Origin: Vibrio methylphosphonaticus
Lineage (GTDB): Bacteria > Pseudomonadota > Gammaproteobacteria > Enterobacterales > Vibrionaceae
Assembly: GCF_023634655.1 (NCBI RefSeq)
Contig: NZ_JAMKMS010000016.1
Coordinates: 1-64,000, forward strand
Length of the DNA: 64,000 nt
Direction of reading: 5' to 3'
Positions 53,263-62,374 of the stretch are shown here, one piece after another. Every line of letters begins with the position of its first letter. Position 1 is the first letter of the stretch. The position numbers and the translations under genes were made by a program. Below the pieces are notes generated by a model. That model made no database searches. It was not told the origin of the DNA and saw only the letters and a program-made list of their open reading frames with translations.

Positions 53263-54165
53263 TTAAATTCGATCAAACAATGACAAGTCATTGATTTTCA
53301 CATAGCTGGCCTGCGTGGCTTGCAGTGCCGCCATATAATTACTTAAGCGTACCGAGGCTTCTCCGTAATCCAGAGCAGAAATGTCGCTGGTGACTTTATC
53401 AACAAAGAGTTGATTTTCACTGTGTGCACCATCGAGTAAATCGAGATTATTATGACGACCACCAATTTCGGTCATCGCCCCAAGTACGTTACCCAAGGTA
53501 TCATCGATCGCCGCAATGCTGGCATCAACTTCGGGTCTAAAATTTGGACTCGGGTTCTTAAATTCAACAATAAGTGCGTCAATTTGATTCAGAACATTAG
53601 CGCCTCCGCCAAGATCGAGAATGTCTTTTGCCGTCATGTTGGACGTCATGGTCACACCCTTAGCAACGGTCACAACCCGCTTATCGCTATTGCCATCAAT
53701 GGTATAACTTGCACCTGAATTCGACAGCGCAGCGGCATCGGTTTTGGTCCCAGAGAACAAAAAGTGCCCTTCTTCATCTTGAGCATTGAACGAAGAGACG
53801 ACAGAGTCTCGTAAGCTTTCCAGCTCGGTGATCATGCCGGCACGGTCTTCATCAGTTAACGTACCATTGGAACCCCAAAGCACGAGTTCCCTCATGCTTT
53901 GTAAGCTTTCCGTTGCCGAATCAAGCTGAATCTCCTGACTCGATAAGGTGGTTTTTACGTTGGCGATATTGCGATGATATTGATTAATGGCGCTGCCTTC
54001 TCGCTCTAAGTTGAGCAATTTAATCGACGCCATGGGATCATCCGATAACTTGGTTAGCCTATCGCCCGTTGCCATTTGTTGCATCACCTTACCTAAACCT
54101 GCATTGTTTAACTGCAAACTTTGCAACATCATTTGGCTAAATTGAGTATCACTGATTCTCATCAT
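53263..54165 (-). CDS. flgL: Lateral hook-filament junction protein FlgL
   Basis: A 300-residue flagellin-like protein with the N-terminal MMRISDTQFSQMMLQSLQLNNAGLGKVMQQMATGDRLTKLSDDP and middle FNAQDEEGHFLFSGTKT patterns of FlgL (HAP3). It joins the hook via FlgK to the filament. It follows flgK by seven bases. Confidence 0.95.
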   Translation of the reverse strand: MMRISDTQFSQMMLQSLQLNNAGLGKVMQQMATGDRLTKLSDDPMASIKLLNLEREGSAINQYHRNIANVKTTLSSQEIQLDSATESLQSMRELVLWGSNGTLTDEDRAGMITELESLRDSVVSSFNAQDEEGHFLFSGTKTDAAALSNSGASYTIDGNSDKRVVTVAKGVTMTSNMTAKDILDLGGGANVLNQIDALIVEFKNPSPNFRPEVDASIAAIDDTLGNVLGAMTEIGGRHNNLDLLDGAHSENQLFVDKVTSDISALDYGEASVRLSNYMAALQATQASYVKINDLSLFDRI

Positions 54166-54171
54166 TGCTCC

Positions 54172-55545
54172 TTAAAACAGTTGCAGAACGGAATCAAACA
54201 ATTGATTCGCAGTGCTGATCACTTTCATATTGGCATTATGAGCATTGGCAAACGTCATCAAGTTTGCCGCTTCTTCATCGCTGCTCACCGCGCTCACATT
54301 GTCGCGCGCAGCAACGGCTTGTTCGTTCATCGCGTTTTTTGCCTGATAATCAGACTCGGCTTGGCGAGCTTTAATTGCCGTTTCACCGATCATGGCCGTA
54401 AAGGCATCGTTGAGTGATAGTGACCCAAATCCTGATACCGCTACTGGCTTATTACTGATGGCAATAAGGTCGGTTAAGTTATCACTGTTCCCCGGATTGC
54501 CATCGCCCGATAAGGCCAATTCATCGGATTTGATATCACTGATAGAAAGGCTGGCCGCAGGGTTGGCTGGGTCATAGGTAAATAAAGGCTTGCCCGCATT
54601 GCCATTAAGATCTAACCCCGCTGACAACGTCGTATTAAATTCATCGGCGAGATGCATCGCCATGTCATTCAAAGCGTCTTGATTTGGCTTAAGTACCTCG
54701 ACTTGGTATTCATGCAGCGCACCTAATTTACCGCCAATATCGCCATTGGTGGCAAAGGTTTGCTGACCAAACTCTATATGCAGCTGAGCTAAATACGGGT
54801 CACTGGCATTTGGAATCGCAGTAATTGAACCAGCATCACCACCCAAAACTAGAGGCTGCCCAGAGGCGAGTGATACCTGCACACTGCCATCGGGTTGATT
54901 GGTGGTTTTCACTGCCATCACTTCCGACAACGAACCGATGAGGTTATCGCGAGTATCCATGAGTTGCGCCGGATTGCCGCCAGTCCCGTTGGTTTCAACG
55001 ATCTGTTTATTCACTTCAGCGATATTCGCCATGAGGCTGTTGGCATGAGAGATCGCAGCGTTTCTCTGCTCGTGCGTATCTTTATGTTGATTGTGCAAGG
55101 ACTCTGTCAGGGTATTAAAACGACGAGCCAGAGCTTCAGATTCGTTAATAATTTGCTGTCTGAGCGGTGTCGACTCTGGTTTTGATGTCGCATCATTCAG
55201 CGAGGCAAACAGAGAGTCCAACCCTTGGTTCAAACTAAAGCCATCAGCCCCGAGCATGCTTTCGAGCTGACTCATGCTACTCATGTAGCTGGCGGAATAA
55301 TTGGCCGCGCTGCTGGTCGACCATGTTTGAGACACTAAATACTGGTCGGTAACACGGCGAATACTGGTGACCTCGACACCCATACCTGCGCTGGTCGCGT
55401 TGTACTTGCCCCCAGCGACGGACGCCATCATTGCCTGCTGACGGCTGTAGCCTGGGGTATTAATATTGGCCACATTTTGCGCCGTCACATCCAGCGCAAC
55501 GCGGTTGGCGTTCATGCCAGATAACGCAATATTGACGAGATTCAT
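54172..55545 (-). CDS. flgK: Lateral hook-associated protein FlgK
   Basis: A 457-residue HAP1 protein. N-terminal rod-type motif: NIALSGMNANRVALDVTAQNVANINTPGYSRQQ. The C-terminal part includes AVAARDNVSAVSSDEEAANLMTFANAHNANMKVISTANQLFDSVLQLF. It forms the first junction zone on the hook. The start overlaps flgJ by four bases. Confidence 0.96.
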   Translation of the reverse strand: MNLVNIALSGMNANRVALDVTAQNVANINTPGYSRQQAMMASVAGGKYNATSAGMGVEVTSIRRVTDQYLVSQTWSTSSAANYSASYMSSMSQLESMLGADGFSLNQGLDSLFASLNDATSKPESTPLRQQIINESEALARRFNTLTESLHNQHKDTHEQRNAAISHANSLMANIAEVNKQIVETNGTGGNPAQLMDTRDNLIGSLSEVMAVKTTNQPDGSVQVSLASGQPLVLGGDAGSITAIPNASDPYLAQLHIEFGQQTFATNGDIGGKLGALHEYQVEVLKPNQDALNDMAMHLADEFNTTLSAGLDLNGNAGKPLFTYDPANPAASLSISDIKSDELALSGDGNPGNSDNLTDLIAISNKPVAVSGFGSLSLNDAFTAMIGETAIKARQAESDYQAKNAMNEQAVAARDNVSAVSSDEEAANLMTFANAHNANMKVISTANQLFDSVLQLF

Positions 55546-56087
55546 AATAGCTCACGCTCCGTTGTTCTCATAAGAGGCTGGGAGAATGCCATCGTGGTGG
55601 CAGACTCTTGCGGGGATTGCAAAGTAAAGGCGACCTTGGGCGGTGCAGCATTAATCTCAGGGGAAGCTTTGTTGCCCGCTATTGGCATAGCTTGTGAGCT
55701 TGCTTCCAGATCATTGGCAGACGCCATTGCCAATGCGCTATTGGTATCAAACTGCACTTCTGCATGAGAGGGACTCAATTGCTTAACCAGCATATCGGCA
55801 ATACCGGAATGCTGCTTTCGGGCGAGTTCAATAGACAACTGGCCATCGTGCATATCTCGAAATACCCCTTGTTGCTGCGATGAAAATGGGCTGTCTTCAT
55901 CGGCAAGCACATCACTGCTGCTGCGCATTTGTCGCAACACCATTTGCAAAAACATCGCCTCAAACTGCCCGGCAACCTCTTTGAGTGCCGTTTGAGAATC
56001 CGCACTGTGCTTGATGTTCGCTAACGCCGCATTGTCGTGATACAGCACTTGTGTCTTCATCGCCGAATTCGTCGTATCTATCTTCAT
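55542..56087 (-). CDS. flgJ: Lateral rod-cap protein FlgJ without muramidase domain
   Basis: A 181-residue protein with the rod-binding domain (about 38-103; VAGQFEAMFLQMVLRQMRSSSDVLADEDSPFSSQQQGVFRDMHDGQLSIELA). The C-terminal glucosaminidase domain of E. coli FlgJ (313 residues) is missing and replaced by a low-complexity tail. A separate enzyme must open the peptidoglycan for the lateral rod. Confidence 0.93.
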   Translation of the reverse strand: MKIDTTNSAMKTQVLYHDNAALANIKHSADSQTALKEVAGQFEAMFLQMVLRQMRSSSDVLADEDSPFSSQQQGVFRDMHDGQLSIELARKQHSGIADMLVKQLSPSHAEVQFDTNSALAMASANDLEASSQAMPIAGNKASPEINAAPPKVAFTLQSPQESATTMAFSQPLMRTTERELL

Positions 56088-56096
56088 ACTGCTCTC

Positions 56097-57218
56097 CTAA
56101 ATCACGACAAGTTCTGCGTTAAGCGCACCCGCTTCATGCAGCGCCTGTAAAATAGACATCAAATCCGTTGGGGTAGCACCTAAACTGTTCACAGCATTCA
56201 CAATGGTATTGAGCTCAGTACCTGCTGGCCAAATCACCATTTGAGCTTGGTCTTCACTAATATCGATTTTTGACTGGTCAACAACGACAGTATCGCCATC
56301 GGCAAAAGCGTTAGGCTGGCTCACTCGTTGTGATTCTGAGATGGTCACCGTCAGATTACCGTGGCTTACCGCCGCTTCACTGACTTTGACATTTTTACCA
56401 ATCACCACGGTGCCAGATCGAGAGTTGAAGACGATACGAGCAGGTTTACGCCCTTCCACAACGCTCATTTCTTCCAGCATTGACATCATGGTGACTCGTT
56501 GCTGAGTATCTTGAGGCGCGCGCATATCGACTCGTGCTTTATTGACGGCAATGGCGACATCGGGTCCAAACGTTGCGTTAATTTCGCGGGCAATGTTTTT
56601 CGCGGTGGTAAAACTGGCTTTGCGCAGATGTAAGGTCACTTCATCGCGACTATTAAAGTCCGACGGAATCTCACGTTCTAATATGGCACCATTTGGGATG
56701 CGTCCCGAGGTTGGCGTATTCACCGCGATTTTCGAGCCACTTCGTCCCTCGGCCGACACCCCACCAATGACTAAATTCCCTTGACCTACCGCGTAGACTT
56801 CCCCATCCACACCTCGCAGTGGCGTGAGCAAGAGCGTACCTCCTCGCAAACTTTTCGCATCACCAATAGAGGACACGACAATGTCTAAGGCTTGTCCTGG
56901 CCCCGCCATTGGATCGACCATTGCCGTCACACTGACCGACGCCACATTCCGCAGTTTTGGATTATCGGCATCATCAATTTGCACCCCGAATTGGCGCAAC
57001 ATATTCATGATTGACTGGGCGGTAAATTTCACTTGGTTACGGTCACCCTGACCATCCAATCCCACCACTAAACCATACCCAACCAACTGGTTGTTTCGGA
57101 TGCCCTGAACATCCACCAAGTCCATGATTGGAATCGGCGTTTCTGCTTTTGTTGTTGTCACCATGCCAAGCGTCAGCACCAAAAACAGCGTGGTGCATAT
57201 TATTTGTTGTCGGTTCAT
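56097..57218 (-). CDS. flgI: Lateral flagellar P-ring protein FlgI
   Basis: A 373-residue precursor with a Sec signal peptide (about 1-22) when started at the ATG at 57218, which overlaps the flgH stop by one base (TAATG). Motifs VDVQGIRNNQLVGYGLVVGLDGQGDRN, FTAQSIMNMLRQFGV and GATPTDLMSILQALHEAGALNAELVVI are typical. It forms the periplasmic bushing of the rod. Confidence 0.97.
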   Translation of the reverse strand: MNRQQIICTTLFLVLTLGMVTTTKAETPIPIMDLVDVQGIRNNQLVGYGLVVGLDGQGDRNQVKFTAQSIMNMLRQFGVQIDDADNPKLRNVASVSVTAMVDPMAGPGQALDIVVSSIGDAKSLRGGTLLLTPLRGVDGEVYAVGQGNLVIGGVSAEGRSGSKIAVNTPTSGRIPNGAILEREIPSDFNSRDEVTLHLRKASFTTAKNIAREINATFGPDVAIAVNKARVDMRAPQDTQQRVTMMSMLEEMSVVEGRKPARIVFNSRSGTVVIGKNVKVSEAAVSHGNLTVTISESQRVSQPNAFADGDTVVVDQSKIDISEDQAQMVIWPAGTELNTIVNAVNSLGATPTDLMSILQALHEAGALNAELVVI

Positions 57219-57892
57219 TAAAAAGGTATCCATGGGCTGGTAAAGAACTGCGTTAACCACCCGGCTGAGTTGCTGTCAGCCAATGCGCCACGTCCTGAGT
57301 AGGTGATACGGGCATCACCAATACGATGGGAAAATACTTGGTTGTAACGATCGACATCATCAATACGTACGATCCCTGTCACGCGAATAAATTCATCCCC
57401 TTGATTGAGGCGAATCCATTTTTCTCCACTGACTCGTAATACGCCATTAGGTAGCACTTCATGCACGGTAACGGTAATCGCCCCTTCCAAACTGTTGCCC
57501 TGAGAGCTGGCAGCGGAGCCATCGAAATTACGGTCGCCATTGATACCGACGGCGGTTTCATCGATTGTTTTTCCGCCAATGGTAGCAGCACCAAAATTCA
57601 CACTCGAAGACTTGCCAAATTTAGTATCGGCTTTTTTGCTAGATTGCGTTTCTTCCGCCAGCAATATCGTCAGCATGTCACCAACACGGTACGCTCGGCG
57701 GTCTTGAAACAAGGTTAAGTTGTAGCGGTGGCGATACAGGCTGCCACCAGCGGCTTCGGGCAAATCGTAGTTAAGCTCTGGCGGAGCGTATTTTTGCTCG
57801 TCGGGCTCTGGCGGCACAAACTCTTGACGGACAGAACATCCGGTTACGCCGAGCAATAGCATTGCCGTGATCAATATTGAACGCCATGTCAT
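57218..57892 (-). CDS. flgH: Lateral flagellar L-ring lipoprotein FlgH
   Basis: A 224-residue lipoprotein with lipobox LGVTGC (Cys19), so the mature protein is anchored in the outer membrane. It shows GGSLYRHRYNLTLFQDRRAYRVGDMLTILL and NGVLRVSGEKWIRLNQGDEFIRVTGIVR, the FlgH signature. Confidence 0.97.
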   Translation of the reverse strand: MTWRSILITAMLLLGVTGCSVRQEFVPPEPDEQKYAPPELNYDLPEAAGGSLYRHRYNLTLFQDRRAYRVGDMLTILLAEETQSSKKADTKFGKSSSVNFGAATIGGKTIDETAVGINGDRNFDGSAASSQGNSLEGAITVTVHEVLPNGVLRVSGEKWIRLNQGDEFIRVTGIVRIDDVDRYNQVFSHRIGDARITYSGRGALADSNSAGWLTQFFTSPWIPF

Positions 57893-57922
57893 GTCAAAAA
57901 TCCTTACGCGAGTCGCGACTAC

Positions 57923-58708
57923 TTAAACAGATTGAGCGACAAACTTGAGCATGTCATCTGCGGCTGACACCACTTTGGCATTCATCTCATAGGCACGCTG
58001 AGTGGTGATCATATCGACCATTTCTTCCACCACCTGCACGTTAGACCCTTCAAGCGCTCCCTGCTTAATGCTGCCTGCACCATCTTCACCAGGAATAAGT
58101 TCTTCTGCCTGACCACTGGCTTCTGTTTCTTTAAACAAGTTACCACCCATCGCTTCCAAGCCCGCGGGGTTAATGAATTTTGCTAACGAAATCTGCCCCA
58201 GATCTTGCGGCACAGTGCTATCTGCGGTGGTGGCAGTAACAGTACCGTCCACGCCCACCGACAAACTCAGCGCATTATCCGGCAGCTGGACTTGTGGCTC
58301 TAATGGCAAGCCCTGACTGTTTACCATCAAGCCTTCTGAGTTGACATGAAACTGGCCGTTGCGGGTATACATGATCTGACCATCTGAGTTTTCTATCTGG
58401 AAAAAACCCTGCCCCATGACCGCTAGATCCAGCTCTTGTCCGGTATTTTGCGCACTACCTTGCGTAAACACTTTTTGCGTTCCCACCACGCGTACACCAC
58501 TACCTAACTGAACCCCGGTTGGCAGTTGATTGACTTGATCCACTTGTGCGCCTGGTTGACGCTGAATGCTATAAAACAGATCTTCAAAGACCACGCGATC
58601 ACGCTTAAAACCTACGGTATTAACGTTCGCTAGGTTATTCGAGATGGCCGTCATCTTCGTATCTTGCGCGGCCATACCCGTCTTACTGATCCATAGTGCT
58701 GAATGCAT
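57923..58708 (-). CDS. flgG: Lateral flagellar distal rod protein FlgG
   Basis: A 261-residue rod protein with AAQDTKMTAISNNLANVNTVGFKRDR at the N-terminus and a C-terminus with GALEGSNVQVVEEMVDMITTQRAYEMNAKVVSAADDMLK. It forms the distal rod inside the L/P rings. Confidence 0.97.
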   Translation of the reverse strand: MHSALWISKTGMAAQDTKMTAISNNLANVNTVGFKRDRVVFEDLFYSIQRQPGAQVDQVNQLPTGVQLGSGVRVVGTQKVFTQGSAQNTGQELDLAVMGQGFFQIENSDGQIMYTRNGQFHVNSEGLMVNSQGLPLEPQVQLPDNALSLSVGVDGTVTATTADSTVPQDLGQISLAKFINPAGLEAMGGNLFKETEASGQAEELIPGEDGAGSIKQGALEGSNVQVVEEMVDMITTQRAYEMNAKVVSAADDMLKFVAQSV

Positions 58709-58732
58709 TGTGTTGCTCCTTTACTGTGCGCG

Positions 58733-59464
58733 TTAACGCGCACTCATCAATTTATTGCCTGCTTGCGCCAGCGTTTCTGCGGTTTTCATCATGCGAACTT
58801 GCATTTCAAAGTTACGCGTCAGTGACATCACGCTGAGCAACTCATCTATGGCTGAAACGTTACTCGCTTCAACGTGCTCAGGGGCCAGGTTCACCGTGGC
58901 ATCAGCGGCAAACGGTGCACCAGTATTACTGTGAAGTAGGCTATCGCTTTCTTTCTGCAGCTGAGTCGGTTCAGGTTTAACCAATTTCAGCTCCCCCACT
59001 TCCACTTCGGCATTGCCACCGGGAGGGATAATCGACACGCGGCCTCGTTCGCTGATTTCGACTTTTTGGTAATCTGGTAAAACCATAGGACCGTTATTGC
59101 CTACCACCGCGAAACCGTTAATGCTCATCGCACCCAACTCATCAACTTTAATGTTGCCTGCGCGGGTATAGGCTTCATCGCCTGCTGGGGTTTGTACCGT
59201 TAGAAAGCCATCCCCCATCACAGCCACATCCAATGCCCGACCGGTTTTCACCACATCGCCAGCATCAAAACGCGTCGCCGCGGAGTTGGTGACGACCATC
59301 GTGCGACCGTCAAAACCAGAGCCTTGCAACGGCACACTTTGTACCCGCTCCATATCGGCGCGAAAGCCGGTGGTATCGGCATTCGATAAGTTATTTGAAC
59401 GAACGTGCTGGGCTTTTAATACCCGGCTGGCGCCTGTGGTGGCGGTAAACAATAAGCTGTCCAT
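58733..59464 (-). CDS. flgF: Lateral flagellar proximal rod protein FlgF
   Basis: A 243-residue rod protein with LKAQHVRSNNLSNADTTGFRADMERVQ at the N-terminus and NVSAIDELLSVMSLTRNFEMQVRMMKTAETLAQAGNKLM at the C-terminus, the FlgF variant of the rod domain. Confidence 0.95.
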   Translation of the reverse strand: MDSLLFTATTGASRVLKAQHVRSNNLSNADTTGFRADMERVQSVPLQGSGFDGRTMVVTNSAATRFDAGDVVKTGRALDVAVMGDGFLTVQTPAGDEAYTRAGNIKVDELGAMSINGFAVVGNNGPMVLPDYQKVEISERGRVSIIPPGGNAEVEVGELKLVKPEPTQLQKESDSLLHSNTGAPFAADATVNLAPEHVEASNVSAIDELLSVMSLTRNFEMQVRMMKTAETLAQAGNKLMSAR

Positions 59465-59474
59465 GCTCGATTCC

Positions 59475-60674
59475 TTATACTGCGTTGAACAGGGCTTGAG
59501 TCAGCTTGTCCGAGGTCGAAATAGTCTTGGCATTCGCTTGATAGTTGCGCTGCGCGGTCATCAAGTTCACCAATTCTGAGGTCAAATCCACATTCGAGCC
59601 TTCCAGTGCGCCCGGCGTTAAGTCACCCAACACGCCTGTCCCCGGTGTCCCCATCACAGGTGCGCCAGAACCATAACTTTGCGTCCATGCCGTACCATTG
59701 GTTTTCGCTAGACCTTGTGGGTTAGCGAAATTGGCGAGCACCACCTGACCTTGCAGCTGAGATTGACCATTGGTGTAAGTCGCAAAAACCATACCGTTGT
59801 CTTCTACGCGCACACCCGCTAATTCACCGGAGGTATAACCATTAGGACTATTGGTGCTCACGCCAAACGCCGCGCCAAACTGGGTACTGCCCGCTAAGCT
59901 GATGTCCACACTCATACTGTTGGCGCCCGCTGCCGGGAAAGCCACATTAAAACTGCCGGTTGGTGAGGCTAATGTGCCATCCGGATTGAACGTCACGCTT
60001 TGCGTCGTCGCAGGGTTCGTTGCCGAACCATCCACCTCTACATTCACTTGCCATGTGTTGTCCGCCGTTTTGGTAAAGTACTGCGTCACAGTATGAGAAT
60101 TACCCAACGAATCATGAACTTTGGTCGTGTAAGAAGAGTTAAAAGAATTCGGATCCGTGGCATCAAATGGATTCACCGCTTGGTCAATCACACCTGAGCT
60201 AGCATCAAAGTTGGCGACAAAATCTAATTTATCTGTGGCTTGCGCTGCTAATGATGACGTACTGATTTTGACATCGCCAACGGAGCCTGTGAGTAGGTTA
60301 TTATTGCCATCTACGCTATAGCCTTGCAGCTTGGCGCCAGTATTGCCGACAACGTAATTGTCTTTGTCGGTACCAAACACACCCGCGCGGGTATACAGCA
60401 TCTGACCCATATGGTCTTTGGTGACAAAGAAACCATTACCGTTAATCGCTAAATCCATTGAGCGACCCGTACCTGATACCGAACCATTTTTATCAAAGTT
60501 TTGCGAAATGGCGGCGACTTCCACACCTCCTGCCTGCATACCGTTGTACACCGCTGAAAATTCTGTTCTTGCTTCTTTAAAACCATACGTCGACGCGTTA
60601 GCAATGTTATGACTGATGGTATTAAGTTGTGAGTTGGTGGCGTCCAAGCCACTGAGTGCGATATCAAAGCTCAT
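59475..60674 (-). CDS. flgE: Lateral flagellar hook protein FlgE
   Basis: A 399-residue hook subunit with D0 termini (SFDIALSGLDATNSQLNTISHNIANASTYGFKEAR; NVDLTSELVNLMTAQRNYQANAKTISTSDKLTQALFNAV) and an extended beta-rich middle. The hook is the flexible joint. Downstream of flgD by 91 bases. Confidence 0.97.
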   Translation of the reverse strand: MSFDIALSGLDATNSQLNTISHNIANASTYGFKEARTEFSAVYNGMQAGGVEVAAISQNFDKNGSVSGTGRSMDLAINGNGFFVTKDHMGQMLYTRAGVFGTDKDNYVVGNTGAKLQGYSVDGNNNLLTGSVGDVKISTSSLAAQATDKLDFVANFDASSGVIDQAVNPFDATDPNSFNSSYTTKVHDSLGNSHTVTQYFTKTADNTWQVNVEVDGSATNPATTQSVTFNPDGTLASPTGSFNVAFPAAGANSMSVDISLAGSTQFGAAFGVSTNSPNGYTSGELAGVRVEDNGMVFATYTNGQSQLQGQVVLANFANPQGLAKTNGTAWTQSYGSGAPVMGTPGTGVLGDLTPGALEGSNVDLTSELVNLMTAQRNYQANAKTISTSDKLTQALFNAV

Positions 60675-60765
60675 GATGTCCTCTTCTTTGTCTTTTTAGT
60701 TGGTGCTCAATTAATGGTTATATTCAATTACAAGTTGCACTTAGCATTTAACACATAGCTAGGCG

Positions 60766-61443
60766 CTAGGCACCGAACTGACTGATTTGATAGAAAGGTA
60801 CGCTGCCGACACCGGTAATATTGACGAGTGCGGCACCACCGGTACTTGGAATTCGAACTTGCTCAACTTCACCAGCAAGCAATAGATTCGGTGCCGCTTG
60901 GCCTTCTTGTACTTCCACCGATACGCGATAATTTCCGGGCTTCAATCCATGCTTTTCAGGATCGAGAGAAAAATCAACATCACCGGCGGCGTGAGCACCT
61001 AATGGCACCTTTGTTTTTTGACCGAATTCATCTTCCACCACCAATGTCACTTGATTCGACGGGTGAGCGAGCTCGATCTTGCCACTCTGCACCCCTTCAC
61101 CCATTTCAAATTCATCACTGTTGACGTACACGGTTTGCCCCACGAGTCCTGCGGTTGATAACACTTGCATGTTGTCGAGCAATACCATGCTGTTTTGCAT
61201 TAACGTCGACATGTTTTCGGTACTTTGTACTTGAGAAAACTGAGCCAATTGACTGACATATTCCGTTCCATCAAGGGGATTCAGTGGGTCTTGATTTTGA
61301 ATCTGCGCCACCATTAAACTGATGAATTCATTTTGTAATGAACTGGCGCTGTTCATATCTTGCGGATTCGCCGAGATCCCTGCATTGCTTTGGGTTGCCA
61401 GCGGCGCATCGGCGTCTAACGCCGTAAATTGTGCAATACTCAT
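60766..61443 (-). CDS. flgD: Lateral flagellar hook scaffold FlgD
   Basis: A 225-residue hook-capping protein with NEFISLMVAQIQNQDPLNPLDGTEYVSQLAQFSQVQSTENM at the N-terminus and an immunoglobulin-like C-terminal part. It guides hook assembly and is not kept in the finished flagellum. It overlaps flgC by one base. Confidence 0.96.
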   Translation of the reverse strand: MSIAQFTALDADAPLATQSNAGISANPQDMNSASSLQNEFISLMVAQIQNQDPLNPLDGTEYVSQLAQFSQVQSTENMSTLMQNSMVLLDNMQVLSTAGLVGQTVYVNSDEFEMGEGVQSGKIELAHPSNQVTLVVEDEFGQKTKVPLGAHAAGDVDFSLDPEKHGLKPGNYRVSVEVQEGQAAPNLLLAGEVEQVRIPSTGGAALVNITGVGSVPFYQISQFGA

Positions 61444-61877
61444 TAACGTCCCTCTCCTAGGCGAAGTAGCCCTTGCTGCATGCTTTTGACATTCGCCAAC
61501 ACTTCCACATTGCTTTCAAAGCTGCGCGTTGCCGACATCATGTCGGCCATTTCCGTCACCACATCCACTCCAGGGTAGTAGACATAGCCTTCCTGATTGG
61601 CGAGCGGGTTATTGGGTTCAAATCGCTGCTCGGCTTGAGCCTGACTTTGTACAACATCGACAATACGGACTTCAGCGTTGGGGTATACCGCTTGGTCGGC
61701 AGACAGCTGTGATTGGTTATATACCGTAGCAAACACGGGCTTTAATGCCTTGTAGGCGTCATCCGGGTTGGCAGAGACGGCATCCGCATTGGCTAAGTTA
61801 CTGGCGACCGTGTTAAGGCGCACCGTTTGCGCCGTCATCGCAGACCCTGCGATTGAATAGATATCAGTAAATGACAT
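61443..61877 (-). CDS. flgC: Lateral flagellar proximal rod protein FlgC
   Basis: A 144-residue rod protein with IAGSAMTAQTVRLNTVASNLANADAVS and GVDVVTEMADMMSATRSFESNVEVLANVKSMQQGLLRLG. Three bases separate it from flgB. Confidence 0.96.
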   Translation of the reverse strand: MSFTDIYSIAGSAMTAQTVRLNTVASNLANADAVSANPDDAYKALKPVFATVYNQSQLSADQAVYPNAEVRIVDVVQSQAQAEQRFEPNNPLANQEGYVYYPGVDVVTEMADMMSATRSFESNVEVLANVKSMQQGLLRLGEGR

Positions 61878-61879
61878 AA

Positions 61880-62242
61880 TTAACGTCCTTCAATTGCTTT
61901 CGCCAGCCCACTTAGCTTCATATTGAGAAACGTCAGGCTAGTTTGAAAATCCATGTTGTTTTGCGCGAACTTGGCTTGCTCGACACCTAGCTCAACGGTA
62001 TTACCGTCTTTGCTGTTCTGGTAAGGCATGGCATATTTCGCTTCTGCCATCATTTGGGGAACTTGCGGTTGCACACCATTAGGCGTCATTTTCCCCATCA
62101 CAGTCTTAAAGCTAAGATCTCTTGCGAGGTATCCAGGGGTATCGACATTTGCTAAGTTACTTGCCAAGACCTTGGTACGTTGCACTCTAAAATCGAGCGC
62201 GTTAGGGTGGACACCTAGTGCATTTTCAAAGCTGATTGCCAT
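61880..62242 (-). CDS. flgB: Lateral flagellar proximal rod protein FlgB
   Basis: A 120-residue rod protein, first gene of flgBCDEFGHIJKL. LASNLANVDTPGYLARDL marks the rod domain. The ATG at 62242 has AAGGA 7 bases upstream; an in-frame ATG at 62260 has none. The sigma54 promoter lies about 45 bases before it. Confidence 0.95.
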   Translation of the reverse strand: MAISFENALGVHPNALDFRVQRTKVLASNLANVDTPGYLARDLSFKTVMGKMTPNGVQPQVPQMMAEAKYAMPYQNSKDGNTVELGVEQAKFAQNNMDFQTSLTFLNMKLSGLAKAIEGR

Positions 62243-62282
62243 CGCATATTCCTTTTCCATTCGCCAAGTACAGCGAATAGAT

Positions 62283-62298
62283 TACAATATACGTGCCA
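62283..62298 (-). promoter_or_regulatory. Sigma54 promoter of the flgBCDEFGHIJKL operon
   Basis: On the minus strand TGGCAC (62293-62298), 5 bases, TTGTA (62283-62287) match the RpoN -24/-12 consensus (TGGCAC-N5-TTGCA/T) except one base. It fits control by LafK. The transcript would start about 28 bases before the flgB ATG. Confidence 0.85.
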
Positions 62299-62374
62299 TA
62301 AATATTTTCATTTAAAAACAACAACATAAAAAAGCAAAGGGAAGTCATCCTTCCGTTTGTCGGAAGCAGTAGTC

